The notes under the pieces: generated by a model
Database searches by the model: none
What the model was told of the DNA's origin: nothing
What the model saw: the letters and a program-made list of their open reading frames with translations, nothing else
Translations under genes and position numbers: made by a program
From: JBOHPP01 sp050731755
GTDB taxonomy: Bacteria; Methylomirabilota; Methylomirabilia; Rokubacteriales; CSP1-6
Direction: 5' to 3'
Assembly (NCBI GenBank): GCA_050731755.1
Contig: JBOHPP010000122.1
Span: 1 to 22,069, forward strand
Length of the DNA stretch: 22,069 bases
Shown here: positions 1 through 6,765 of the stretch, in pieces
Layout: each line of letters starts with the position of its first letter
Position numbering within the stretch: position 1 is the stretch's first letter

Positions 1-707
1 CGGCCAGTCGGCACAAATCGGAGTTTCTGGCCAGCATGTCCCACGAGCTGCGCACGCCGCTCAACGCGATCATCGGCTTCTCCGAGGTGCTCCAGGAGCG
101 GATGTTCGGCGAGGTGAACCCCAAGCAGGCCGAGTACCTCGACGACATCATCGCCTCCGGTCGTCACCTGCTCGCCCTGATCAACGACATCCTCGATCTC
201 TCCAAGATCGAGGCCGGACGCATGGAGCTGGACCTCGCCCGCTTCCACTTGCCGCAGGCGCTGGAGCACGGCCTGGCGCTGGTGCGGGAGCGGGCGGCCC
301 GGCAGGGGGTAGCGCTCGAGCTCCGTCTCGACGATGGCGTGGGCGACGTCGTCGCCGACGAGCGCAAGGTCCGCCAGGTCCTGCTGAATCTGCTGTCCAA
401 CGCGGTGAAGTTCACGCCGGCCGGCGGCCGGGTGGCTCTCAGTGCGTCGGCGGCGAACAGCTCGGTGGAGATCTCGGTGAGCGATACCGGGGTCGGTATC
501 GCCGGCGAGGACCAGGAGACCATCTTCGAAGAGTTCCGACAGGTGGGCAGCGACGGCGCGCACAAGCGCGAAGGGACCGGGCTGGGGCTGGCCCTGGCCA
601 AGAAGTTCGTGGAGCTCCACGGCGGCACGCTGTGGGTGGCCAGCGCAGTGGGGCGGGGGTCGACGTTCACCTTCACACTTCCGGAGCGAGCATGGCCGGC
701 GAACTGA
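1..707 (+). CDS. Sensor histidine kinase, C-terminal part (cut by window start)
   Basis: The reading frame is open from the first bases (codons in phase with position 3) and ends at TGA 705-707. The visible 234 residues hold the whole transmitter core. The HisKA H-box SMSHELRTPLNAIIGF has its phospho-accepting His at codon 42-44. The HATPase_c domain follows, with an N-box (QVLLNLLSNAVKFT), a G1 box (DTGVGIA) and a G2 box (GTGLGLALAKKF). The sensory N-terminus lies outside the window, so the stimulus and any membrane anchor are unknown. The Met at 36 falls inside the H-box, so it is an internal codon and not the start. The 3' end overlaps the next gene by 16 nt, so kinase and receiver are probably translationally coupled partners. 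The family assignment is firm; the signal is unknown. Confidence 0.95.
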   Translation, partial: ASRHKSEFLASMSHELRTPLNAIIGFSEVLQERMFGEVNPKQAEYLDDIIASGRHLLALINDILDLSKIEAGRMELDLARFHLPQALEHGLALVRERAARQGVALELRLDDGVGDVVADERKVRQVLLNLLSNAVKFTPAGGRVALSASAANSSVEISVSDTGVGIAGEDQETIFEEFRQVGSDGAHKREGTGLGLALAKKFVELHGGTLWVASAVGRGSTFTFTLPERAWPAN

Positions 708-1066
708 TCCTCATCGTCGAGGACAACGAGCGCAACCGCAAGCTGGTGCGCGACGTCCTCCAGTTCAAGGGGTACCAGACGCTGGACGCGGAGACGGGGG
801 AGGACGGGGTTCGCCTGGCCCGTGAGCGCCGGCCCGCGCTGATCCTGATGGACATCCAGCTCCCCGGCATCGACGGCATCACGGCGCTGGGCCAGCTGCG
901 CAGTGACCCGCTGACCCGGGGCATTCCGGTCATTGCGGTGACCGCCTCGGCCATGACCCACGATCGCCAGAAAATTCTCGCCGCCGGGTTCGACGGCTAC
1001 CAGACCAAGCCCATCCGGGTGCAGGAGTTCCTGGAGGCCGTCCGGCGGATGCTGGAGCGCGTATGA
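692..1066 (+). CDS. Single-domain response regulator (DivK/CheY-like receiver)
   Basis: This 124-residue protein consists of a receiver domain only, with no output domain. The acidic pocket is in the ILIVEDNERN segment (E10, D11), the phospho-acceptor is D54 in LILMDIQLPG, the conserved Thr is T84 in VIAVTASA, and the Lys is K106 in QTKP. I chose ATG 692 because it gives a canonical receiver N-terminus; the same frame opens at 632 but that extension lies inside the kinase. The gene overlaps the kinase by 16 nt and its stop overlaps the cyclase start by 4 nt (ATGA at 1063-1066). It probably takes phosphate from the upstream kinase and acts by protein-protein contact or as a phosphorelay intermediate. 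That role is inferred from context. Confidence 0.93.
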   Translation: MAGELILIVEDNERNRKLVRDVLQFKGYQTLDAETGEDGVRLARERRPALILMDIQLPGIDGITALGQLRSDPLTRGIPVIAVTASAMTHDRQKILAAGFDGYQTKPIRVQEFLEAVRRMLERV

Positions 1067-2163
1067 CAGCCCCGGCCAAGATCCTGGTCGTCGACGACAC
1101 CCCCCAGAACGTCAAGCTCCTGGGCGATCTGCTCGGCGCCCGCGGCTACACGGTGGTGACGGCATCGTCCGGCCGGGAGGCGCTGGATCGCGTCGAGGCC
1201 GAGCGGCCCGACCTGGTGCTCCTGGACGTGGTGATGCCGCAGATGAGTGGCTACGAGGTGTGCCGCAAGATCCGCGAGAATCCGGCGACGGCCATCCTGC
1301 CGGTGGTGATGGTGACCGCGCTGGATCCCGCGCAGGAGCGGCTGAAGGGTCTGGAAGCCGGCGCCGATGACTTCCTCACCAAGCCTATCAACCAGCCCGA
1401 GCTGCTGGCCCGGGTCCGCTCGCTGCTCCGCATCAAGCGGCTCTACGACGAGCTGGACGCCCTGAACCGGAATCTCGAAGGCCGGGTCCGCGAGCAGGTG
1501 GCGCAGCTCGAGCGCCTGGACCGGCTCAAGCGCTTCTTCTCGCCCCAGCTGGCGGAGCTGATCGTGGCCGGCGGCGCCGAAGATCCGCTCCGCAGCCACC
1601 GCCGCGAGGTCACCGTCGTCTTCCTCGACCTGCGGGGCTTCACGGCGTTCGCGGAGACGGCCGAGCCCGAGGAGGTGATGGGGGTTCTGCGCGAGTACCA
1701 CGCCGAAATGGGCCGCCTGATCCTCGAGCACGAGGGCACGCTCGAGCGCTTCACCGGCGACGGCATGATGATCTTCTTCAACGATCCGGTGCCGGTGCCC
1801 GACCCTGCCCAGCGCGCGATCCGGATGGCGCAGGCCATGCGTGACCGCGTGGCCGAGCTGGCCGTGAAGTGGCGCAAGCGGGGGTTCGACCTCAACTTCG
1901 GCGTGGGGATCGCCCAGGGTTACGCCACTATCGGCGCCATCGGCTTCGAAGGCCGCCTGGACTACGGCGCGATCGGGACGGTGACCAACCTGGCCGCGCG
2001 CCTCTGCGGGGAGGCCCGGCCCGGCCAGATCCTCATCTCGCAGCGGGTGTTCGGGATCGTCGAGGAGTTGGTGACGGTAGAGCCGGTGGGAGAGCTGCAG
2101 CTCCGAGGATTCCTCAAGCCGATGCCCGCCTACAACGTCAGTCAGCTCAAAGGCGGCGCGTAG
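1063..2163 (+). CDS. Receiver-class III adenylate/guanylate cyclase fusion
   Basis: This 366-residue cytoplasmic protein has an N-terminal receiver domain (about 1-122; D11/D12, phospho-acceptor D55, T85, K107). A charged helical linker follows (about 125-165), then a class III nucleotide cyclase catalytic domain (about 180-355). In the catalytic domain the metal-binding Asp residues are D189 in VVFLDLRGFTAF and D233 in FTGDGMMIFF. The transition-state pair is N309 and R313 in VTNLAARL. The usual base-selecting Lys before the GD motif is Arg here (R229). The second specificity position, Asp in classical adenylate cyclases, is Gly (G302 in DYGAIG), so substrate preference cannot be read with confidence. 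The 4-nt overlap with the receiver gene suggests the kinase and receivers set cyclic nucleotide levels. The ATG at 1063 gives a canonical receiver start. Confidence 0.92.
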   Translation: MTAPAKILVVDDTPQNVKLLGDLLGARGYTVVTASSGREALDRVEAERPDLVLLDVVMPQMSGYEVCRKIRENPATAILPVVMVTALDPAQERLKGLEAGADDFLTKPINQPELLARVRSLLRIKRLYDELDALNRNLEGRVREQVAQLERLDRLKRFFSPQLAELIVAGGAEDPLRSHRREVTVVFLDLRGFTAFAETAEPEEVMGVLREYHAEMGRLILEHEGTLERFTGDGMMIFFNDPVPVPDPAQRAIRMAQAMRDRVAELAVKWRKRGFDLNFGVGIAQGYATIGAIGFEGRLDYGAIGTVTNLAARLCGEARPGQILISQRVFGIVEELVTVEPVGELQLRGFLKPMPAYNVSQLKGGA

Positions 2164-2169
2164 CCCGCT

Positions 2170-2577
2170 CTATTTCGGCCGGCGCTCGCGGAGACGCTGG
2201 CGCTCCTCCGCCGGCATCTGCCGCCAGCGCTCGCGGAGCTGCTGACGCTCGGCCGGGGTCATCTGCCGCCAGCGCTCCCAGTTCTGCTGGACGCGCTCGC
2301 GCTCCTCGGCCGGCAGCGACTCGTAGTTGCGCCAGAGCCGCAGGATGCGCTCCCGGCGCTCCGCCGGGACGCGTTGCCAGCGCTCGTATGCCGGCCGCAG
2401 CTCGTGCCGGCGCGCCTCGCCGAGCTCGTTCCAGCGCTCGAAATCCTGGAGGATGCGGGCGTGCTCGGCCGGGGCGAGCTGCCGGTGGCGCTCCGCCGTC
2501 GTCTGGCCCCAGCCGACCTCGAGCGCGGCGAACAACACGAGCGCCGTGAAGGCGAGGAGCCGGAAGAGCGTCATCAT
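2170..2577 (-). CDS. DUF3106-type secreted protein with repeated W/R helical motifs
   Basis: This is a 135-residue protein from ATG 2577 (ATG 2574 is equally possible). A hydrophobic N-terminal segment of about 20 residues, ending near GWGQT, looks like a signal peptide. The mature part repeats a helical unit of the type LPAEERERVQQNWERWRQMT several times, which is the pattern of DUF3106 proteins; their function is not established. It ends in a basic tail (RRPK). Its start overlaps the anti-sigma stop (ATGATGA at 2577-2571), so it is the last gene of the sigma/anti-sigma operon. By context it could be an envelope-stress effector or a sensor input for the anti-sigma factor. That role is inference. 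Longer in-frame extensions up to 2832 lie inside the anti-sigma gene and were rejected. Confidence 0.82.
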   Translation of the reverse strand: MMTLFRLLAFTALVLFAALEVGWGQTTAERHRQLAPAEHARILQDFERWNELGEARRHELRPAYERWQRVPAERRERILRLWRNYESLPAEERERVQQNWERWRQMTPAERQQLRERWRQMPAEERQRLRERRPK

Positions 2578-3017
2578 CCCTCGCCGCGCGCGGCCAGCCG
2601 GTCGAGTTGCTGGATCACGTCGAGATCCTCCAGGGGCTCGGGCTCCAGGCCGTCGCCCACCACCTCCTCCAGCGAGGCGACATCGGGATGCGGCGCCAGA
2701 CGCTCGCCACCCAGCCAGGCCAGGGCGAGCACGGCGCCGGCCAGCCCGGCGGACAGCGCCATCGGCACCGGACGTAGCCACCAGCGCCGATGCCCGCGGG
2801 CCTCGAGCCGGGCCCCCAGTTCCGACCGCCAACGGCCCCAGTGGGGGTCGGATGTCGTAGGTGCCGAAGCCCGGAGACCGCCGAGGATCGCGGCGAAGGC
2901 GTCGCGTTCTCGACGGCAGCCGGCGCAGGCGGCCAGGTGTGCCTCGAGCTGCTCCCGCTCGGCGGCGCCCAGCTCCCCCTGCAGGTACGCGATGAGATCA
3001 GTCGTCGGATGTTCCAT
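2574..3017 (-). CDS. Zinc-finger membrane anti-sigma factor
   Basis: This 147-residue protein has an N-terminal putative zinc-finger anti-sigma domain with the HxxxCxxC signature (H27, C31, C34 in EAHLAACAGCRRE). A linker follows, then one predicted transmembrane helix at about 84-103 (VPMALSAGLAGAVLALAWLG) and an acidic C-terminal tail of about 40 residues, probably periplasmic. This is the ZAS layout: the cytoplasmic finger holds the sigma factor and the outer part senses or is proteolysed. The ATG at 3017 lies 3 nt after the sigma-factor stop, the usual sigma/anti-sigma pairing, so it very likely inhibits the product of 3021-3593. Its 3' end overlaps the DUF3106 gene by 4 nt. Confidence 0.9.
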   Translation of the reverse strand: MEHPTTDLIAYLQGELGAAEREQLEAHLAACAGCRRERDAFAAILGGLRASAPTTSDPHWGRWRSELGARLEARGHRRWWLRPVPMALSAGLAGAVLALAWLGGERLAPHPDVASLEEVVGDGLEPEPLEDLDVIQQLDRLAARGEG

Positions 3018-3020
3018 CGC

Positions 3021-3593
3021 TCAGCCCTTCGGCAGCGTGCTGCGCAGCGCCCGTAGCGCCCGGTGCAGATGCACGCGCACCGTCGTCTCCGAGCACGCCA
3101 GCACCGCCGCGATCTCCCTCGTCGGTAGCCCTTCCTCGGCGTACAGCACGACCGCCGCCCGTTGCTGCGGCGAGAGACGGCCGACAGCCTCCCACAACCG
3201 CTTCAACGCCCGCTCGCGGTCCAGCGCCTCGCCTGGCTCTTCGGTCTCGGCCGGCTGGCGCTCCAGGAGGGACCCGGCGTCGCCTGAGCCGGCCACGCCG
3301 TCTGCGGCGAAGAGCCCACGCCACCACCGCTGACGGCGTCGGTGATCGAGGCAGAGGTTGACGAGAACGCGGTAAAACCACGTCGAGAAGCGGGCCCGCC
3401 CGGCGAAGCTTCCCGCGGTCTGGTAGAGGCGCACGAACGCCTCCTGAGAGAGGTCGCGTGCCTCCTCGGCGTCACGTAGGATGGACCAGGCCAGACGCCA
3501 GGCGCGCTGCTGGTAACGCGTGACCAGAAGATCGAACGCCGCATCGTCCTTCTCGGCCACGCGCCGGCACAGCACCTCGTCCGAGGGCTCCAC
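3021..3593 (-). CDS. ECF-family RNA polymerase sigma factor
   Basis: This is a 190-residue protein, usual length for the family. Sigma region 2 (about 15-90) is seen in FDLLVTRYQQRAWRLAW, DLSQEAFVRLYQ and FSTWFYRVLVNLCLDHRRR. A low-complexity linker (about 92-120) follows, then region 4 (about 130-185) with the SPQQRAAVVL helix and the helix-turn-helix LPTREIAAVLACSETTVRVH. There is no region 1 or 3, which is diagnostic of ECF sigma factors. The start is GTG at 3593, 9 nt after the stop of the heptad-repeat gene; the ribosome site is weak (GGA), so translational coupling is likely. The anti-sigma gene follows 3 nt after its stop. The subgroup cannot be named from sequence alone. Confidence 0.95.
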   Translation of the reverse strand: MEPSDEVLCRRVAEKDDAAFDLLVTRYQQRAWRLAWSILRDAEEARDLSQEAFVRLYQTAGSFAGRARFSTWFYRVLVNLCLDHRRRQRWWRGLFAADGVAGSGDAGSLLERQPAETEEPGEALDRERALKRLWEAVGRLSPQQRAAVVLYAEEGLPTREIAAVLACSETTVRVHLHRALRALRSTLPKG

Positions 3594-3602
3594 GTTTCCA
3601 GT

Positions 3603-3962
3603 TTACTGGCTGTCGTGCCGCTGTCGAATATCCCGCCGCAGCTCACGGCGGTCCCGCCTGAGGTCACGCCGGTCATCGCGGAGATCCCGGCGGTCCTCTC
3701 GCAACTCCTTCCGGTCATCCCGGAGCTCCTCGTGCGCCGCTTTCGCGCGGTCCTTGTCCCCGTCCGTGATGGCGTCCCGAAGCTCACGATGGTCCTGGCG
3801 CAGCTCCCGGCGATCCTGGCGGATCTCCTGGCGATCACGCCGGAGTTCCCGTCGGTCCTGGCGGATGTCCCGGAGATCGTCCTTGACCTCGTCGGCGCCG
3901 GCCGGCGCGACCGTCGCGACCGCCAGCGCTCCACCCAGCACCACCGCCATCCATCGGTTCAT
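3603..3962 (-). CDS. Secreted, highly charged heptad-repeat helical protein
   Basis: This 119-residue protein opens with a clear signal peptide (about 1-23, hydrophobic, ending APAGA before D24). The remainder is almost entirely Arg, Asp, Glu, Gln and Leu in 7-residue units such as DRRELRR, DRQEIRQ, DRRELRQ, DRKELRE and DRRDLRD. Two runs of units are separated by a short segment near AITDGDKDRAKAA. One hydrophobic position per heptad flanked by opposite charges predicts a long single helix or coiled coil in the periplasm. I do not recognise a named family. It is the first gene of the sigma operon, after a strong ribosome site, so it is probably an abundant product of that stress response. The DNA itself is repetitive with a 21-nt period, so copy-number variation between strains is possible. 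Confidence 0.85.
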   Translation of the reverse strand: MNRWMAVVLGGALAVATVAPAGADEVKDDLRDIRQDRRELRRDRQEIRQDRRELRQDHRELRDAITDGDKDRAKAAHEELRDDRKELREDRRDLRDDRRDLRRDRRELRRDIRQRHDSQ

Positions 3963-3968
3963 CGCGTG

Positions 3969-3977
3969 CTCCTCCTC
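3969..3977 (-). promoter_or_regulatory. Strong ribosome binding site of the heptad-repeat gene
   Basis: GAGGAGGAG reads on the minus strand 6 nt before the ATG at 3962. It fixes that start and suggests high expression of the first operon gene compared with the weakly initiated sigma factor. Confidence 0.75.
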
Positions 3978-4005
3978 GTGCTCGTGATGACGTCCTGAAT
4001 GGTAG

Positions 4006-4033
4006 GACGGAGTGGGGTTTGCGGTTGTTTACA
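4006..4033 (-). promoter_or_regulatory. Candidate ECF-type promoter of the sigma operon
   Basis: On the minus strand TGTAAAC (4033-4027) is followed after 17 nt by CGTC (4009-4006). This resembles the -35 (TGAAAC/TGTAAC) and -10 (CGTC) elements used by many ECF sigma factors. Transcription would begin near 4000, giving a leader of about 37 nt. ECF operons are commonly autoregulated, so this could be the target of the sigma factor at 3021-3593. It rests on motif resemblance only. Confidence 0.4.
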
Positions 4034-4094
4034 CCGGCCGGGCGTCGCACGAGGGTGGCGATGATGTCGAATTGAGGCAAATATCCTACGAACG

Positions 4095-4110
4095 CCGGGG
4101 CCGGCCCCGG
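4095..4110. terminator. GC-rich perfect palindrome after the M24 gene
   Basis: A 16-nt perfect palindrome, CCGGGGCCGGCCCCGG, lies about 30 nt past the stop of the M24 gene, in the 177-bp gap before the sigma operon. It could fold in the 3' end of the SDR/oxidoreductase/M24 transcript. No run of U follows, so it is not a textbook intrinsic terminator. Confidence 0.3.
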
Positions 4111-4139
4111 GGGGCCGGGAGGGACACCGCGGGTGCCGC

Positions 4140-5315
4140 TCAGTCCAGCACCACCAGGCCACGCGCCGAGCGGTTCAGCACGGCGTGGCCGCGGCTGGTG
4201 ACCAGCACGGTGTCCTTGATCTGAAGGCCGCCCCAGCCCGGCTCCCAGTACGGTGTCTCCACCCGCAGCACCATGCCCGTCAGCAGCGTCGCGCCGCTGC
4301 CCGCGGCGAGCTTGGGGCGTTCGTAGGGCTCGAGCCCGATCGCATGGCCGATCTGGGCCCGCTCGTAGTCGGGCAGGCCGGCCTTGCGGGCGGCGATGAT
4401 GGCCGCCTCGAACACGCGTCCCGCCGTCACGCCCGGCGCGATCGCGTCGACGGCTTCCTCCAATCCCGCGTGGAGGGCGTCATACGTCCGCTGCTGCCGC
4501 GGGTCGGGCGGTCCCATCACCGCGGTCCGGCCCAAAGACGCGTAGTAGCCCTTGAAGGCGCAGCCGACGTCCAGGCGTGCGAGATCCCCCCGGCGCAGCG
4601 GGCGATCGGAGGGCGCGACCCAGGGCAAGGCCGCGCCCTCGCCGAACTGGACGAGCACGGCGTGGGGCTCGGCTCCCCGCTTGACCACCTCCTGCGTGAA
4701 GCGCGTGGCCGCTTCGCGCTCGGTGACGCCCGGCTCCAGCATCTGGATGACCTCGTTGGCGCCCTCTTCGGCGATCAGCAGCGCGCGCTGCAGACACTCG
4801 GTCTCCCACGGGCCTTTGACTTGCCGGGCCGCCGCGAGCGCCTCAGCGCCCTCCACCACCGTCAGCGGGCCCAGGCGCTCGGTTAGCCGGCGCCAGGCTG
4901 CCAGGGTCAGCCCGTCCTGGTCGAGGCCCACACGTCCCGACCGCACCTCCAGCGCGTCCAGCGCCCCGGCCAGCGCGTCCGCTGGGGAGGCGGCGGGAGC
5001 GTGGCTCCACTCGCGGACCCGCCGTGCCGCCTCGTCGGGACGTTCGCTCTCACCGAAGACGATCTGCCCATAGCAGCGCACGTGGTCGACGGCGACGCCT
5101 TCGACGGCGACCGAGGGAAGGTCGCCGGCTGACACGGCGAGCGCGGTGCCCTGGCCGGTGAAGACGGCGTAGAGCTCCATGCCGCGGAACGAGGCCTGGA
5201 GCAGGCTACGGAAGCCTGCGACGTAGGCCAGGTTGCCCGGCGTCGTGCCGACCAGGGCGGTGAGGTCAGCGTCCTGCAGCGCGGCCGTCAGACGTTCGGC
5301 CTGATGCGGATACAC
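4140..5315 (-). CDS. M24 (aminopeptidase P/creatinase fold) protein with altered metal site
   Basis: This 391-residue protein has a creatinase-type N-terminal domain (about 5-160) and a pita-bread M24 domain (about 170-390). Aligning to the five metal ligands of aminopeptidase P/prolidase gives D249 (LDVGC), S260 where the second Asp is expected (YYASLGRT), H324 (GHAIGLEPYERP), E353 (LRVETPYW) and K367 where the last Glu is expected (GGLQIKDTV). Two of five ligands are thus replaced, so a normal dinuclear peptidase is doubtful. Metal-poor relatives in this fold, such as creatinase, act on other substrates. The start is GTG 5315, chosen because GAGGAGGAG (5331-5323) lies 7 nt upstream. It follows the oxidoreductase by 14 nt in the same operon. 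The fold is firm; substrate and reaction are unknown. Confidence 0.88.
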   Translation of the reverse strand: MYPHQAERLTAALQDADLTALVGTTPGNLAYVAGFRSLLQASFRGMELYAVFTGQGTALAVSAGDLPSVAVEGVAVDHVRCYGQIVFGESERPDEAARRVREWSHAPAASPADALAGALDALEVRSGRVGLDQDGLTLAAWRRLTERLGPLTVVEGAEALAAARQVKGPWETECLQRALLIAEEGANEVIQMLEPGVTEREAATRFTQEVVKRGAEPHAVLVQFGEGAALPWVAPSDRPLRRGDLARLDVGCAFKGYYASLGRTAVMGPPDPRQQRTYDALHAGLEEAVDAIAPGVTAGRVFEAAIIAARKAGLPDYERAQIGHAIGLEPYERPKLAAGSGATLLTGMVLRVETPYWEPGWGGLQIKDTVLVTSRGHAVLNRSARGLVVLD

Positions 5316-5329
5316 GGATCAACTCCTCC

Positions 5330-6754
5330 TCACAGCTCGCACACCTCGTGGTACTCGTGGCCCGCCACTTTGATGAAGCGCTCGGCGTGGCTGGGGTGGA
5401 TGGAGAGTTGCGTCGAGAGCATGTCGGCGGTGGCCCCGACGCGCACCCCGAGCGCGGCGAGCTGGATGAGCTCGGCCGCGGCGTAGGACACCATCTGGAC
5501 ACCGACGATGCGTTCGGTGCCGGCCTCGAAGACCAGCTTCAGGTAGCCGCCGTCCTCGCCGGTGGTGACGCCGTTGGAGGCGCCCGTGAGGTCGTGAGTC
5601 GCCACGTGGCAGGCCATCCCGCGCTGGCGGGCCTCACGGTGCGTGAGGCCGACGCGCGCGATCTCCGGCGTGGTGAAGATGGCCTGGGGGACCACGGAGA
5701 GGTCGGCGACCACGTGGTCGCCCTGGACGGCGTTTCGGCCGGCCACGCGTCCCTCGTGAGCGGCGGTGGGCGTGAGCTGGCTGTTGCCGGCGGCGTCTCC
5801 GGCGGCGTAGACGTGGGCCACGGACGTGCGGAGGGTGCGCGAGGTTTCGAGCCCGATCCGGTTGGTTGCGAGCCCGAGCGTTTCGGCGCCGAGCGAGCGG
5901 GGATCCCAGCGGCGGCCGACGGCCAGACAGACGACGTCCGCTCGGGTAACCCGATGGGCGGACGGAGCCCAGCGCGCCTCGGGCAGGCCACCCACGCCCG
6001 GAGGCGAGCTCGCGGCACCCGCGACAACATAGCTCACGACGACATCGCCGGGATGTCCGCTGAGCCCGGTGACTTGCGCGCCGCGGTGGAACTCGACGCC
6101 CCGGGCTTCGAGCGTCGCGCGCAGGTGCGCCGCCACGTCGGCGTCAAAGATGGGCAGGATCTCGTCCTCCTGCCCGATCACAGTGACCTCGGCGCCGAGG
6201 TCGTTGAAGGCACCCGCCATCTCGAGCCCGATGGCCCCGGCGCCAACCAGGACGAGGCGTCGGGGGAACTCGGGCAGGAACAACAGATCGTCCGACGTCA
6301 TGGCCAGCTCGCGTCCGGGAATCGGCGGCATGACGGGTGCGGAGCCGGCCGCGATGATCACGCGGTCCCCGCGAACTTCGTCGCCGTCCACCTGCAGCGT
6401 GTGGGCGTCCAGGAATCGCGCCTCGCCGAGGTAGATGCGGGCGCCGGTCCGCTCGAGCTTCTCCCGCGGGGGCCTGAGCTGGGTCACGATCTCGTGCTGG
6501 CGGGCGATAACGCGCGACCAGTCCAGCCGCGGGGCCGGCGCGACGGTGCCGAACGTCGCAACCTGGCGCGCCAGCCGATGGATCCGTCCCGCCCTGACCA
6601 GGGCTTTCTTGGGAATTCAGCCACGGTTGATACAGGTGCCGCCGAGGGGGCCGCGATCAAGGAGCGCGACGCTGGCCCCGAGGTCGCGGGCCGCCTTCAT
6701 GGCATTGATCCCGGCGGCGCCGCCGCCGATGATGACGACGTCGTAGTGGTCCAC
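5330..6754 (-). CDS. Class I pyridine-nucleotide-disulfide oxidoreductase with in-frame TGA at the redox cysteine (selenoprotein candidate)
   Basis: Read through one TGA (6619-6617), this frame encodes 474 residues, normal for dihydrolipoamide dehydrogenase/mercuric reductase relatives. It shows an N-terminal FAD site (VVIIGGGAAG, 6-15) and the redox motif GGTCINRG-TGA-IPKKAL with C41 and TGA at codon 46. It also shows an NAD site (VGAGAIGLEMAG, about 170-181), the second FAD motif (YAAGDAAG) and a C-terminal dimer domain with the catalytic His-Glu pair in HPSHAE (H453, E458). TGA replaces the flavin-interacting second cysteine; nothing else is broken and no frameshift is needed. GTG 6754 is the likely start, 11 nt after the SDR stop. 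The alternatives are selenocysteine insertion, a fresh nonsense mutation or a base-call error. If TGA stops translation, only a 45-residue stub and perhaps a restart at GTG 6487 remain. The substrate is unknown. Confidence 0.85.
6587..6619 (-). promoter_or_regulatory. Candidate bacterial SECIS-like hairpin after the in-frame TGA
   Basis: In the mRNA, TGA (6619-6617) is followed after 17 nt by loop GGUC (6599-6596), closed by the perfect 5-bp stem GCCCU/AGGGC (6604-6600 and 6595-6591). A further UCCC/GGGA pairing (6614-6611 with 6590-6587) leaves AAGAAA bulged on one side. The E. coli fdhF element also presents a small GGUC-containing loop about 18 nt after its UGA, so position and loop fit the bacterial pattern. 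There is no obvious bulged U as in fdhF, and hairpins are frequent in GC-rich DNA, so this is supportive but not proof. Confidence 0.45.
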
Positions 6755-6765
6755 TGCTGTTTCTC

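Noticed and set aside
3603..3962. CRISPR-like array in the repetitive heptad gene
   Set aside because: The 21-nt period follows codon heptads, there are no spacers, and a signal peptide and ribosome site show it is coding.
4012..4224. Short plus-strand frame in the gap before the M24 gene
   Set aside because: No ribosome site, no motif, and it runs into the antisense of the M24 gene.
5330..6487. Treating the downstream part of the oxidoreductase as a separate complete gene
   Set aside because: It lacks the N-terminal FAD site and redox motif, and the frame is open and conserved in character back to the TGA and beyond.
6617..6619. Genome-wide reassignment of TGA to Cys or Trp
   Set aside because: TGA terminates many intact genes here, several within ATGA or GTGA overlaps, so it is a normal stop.
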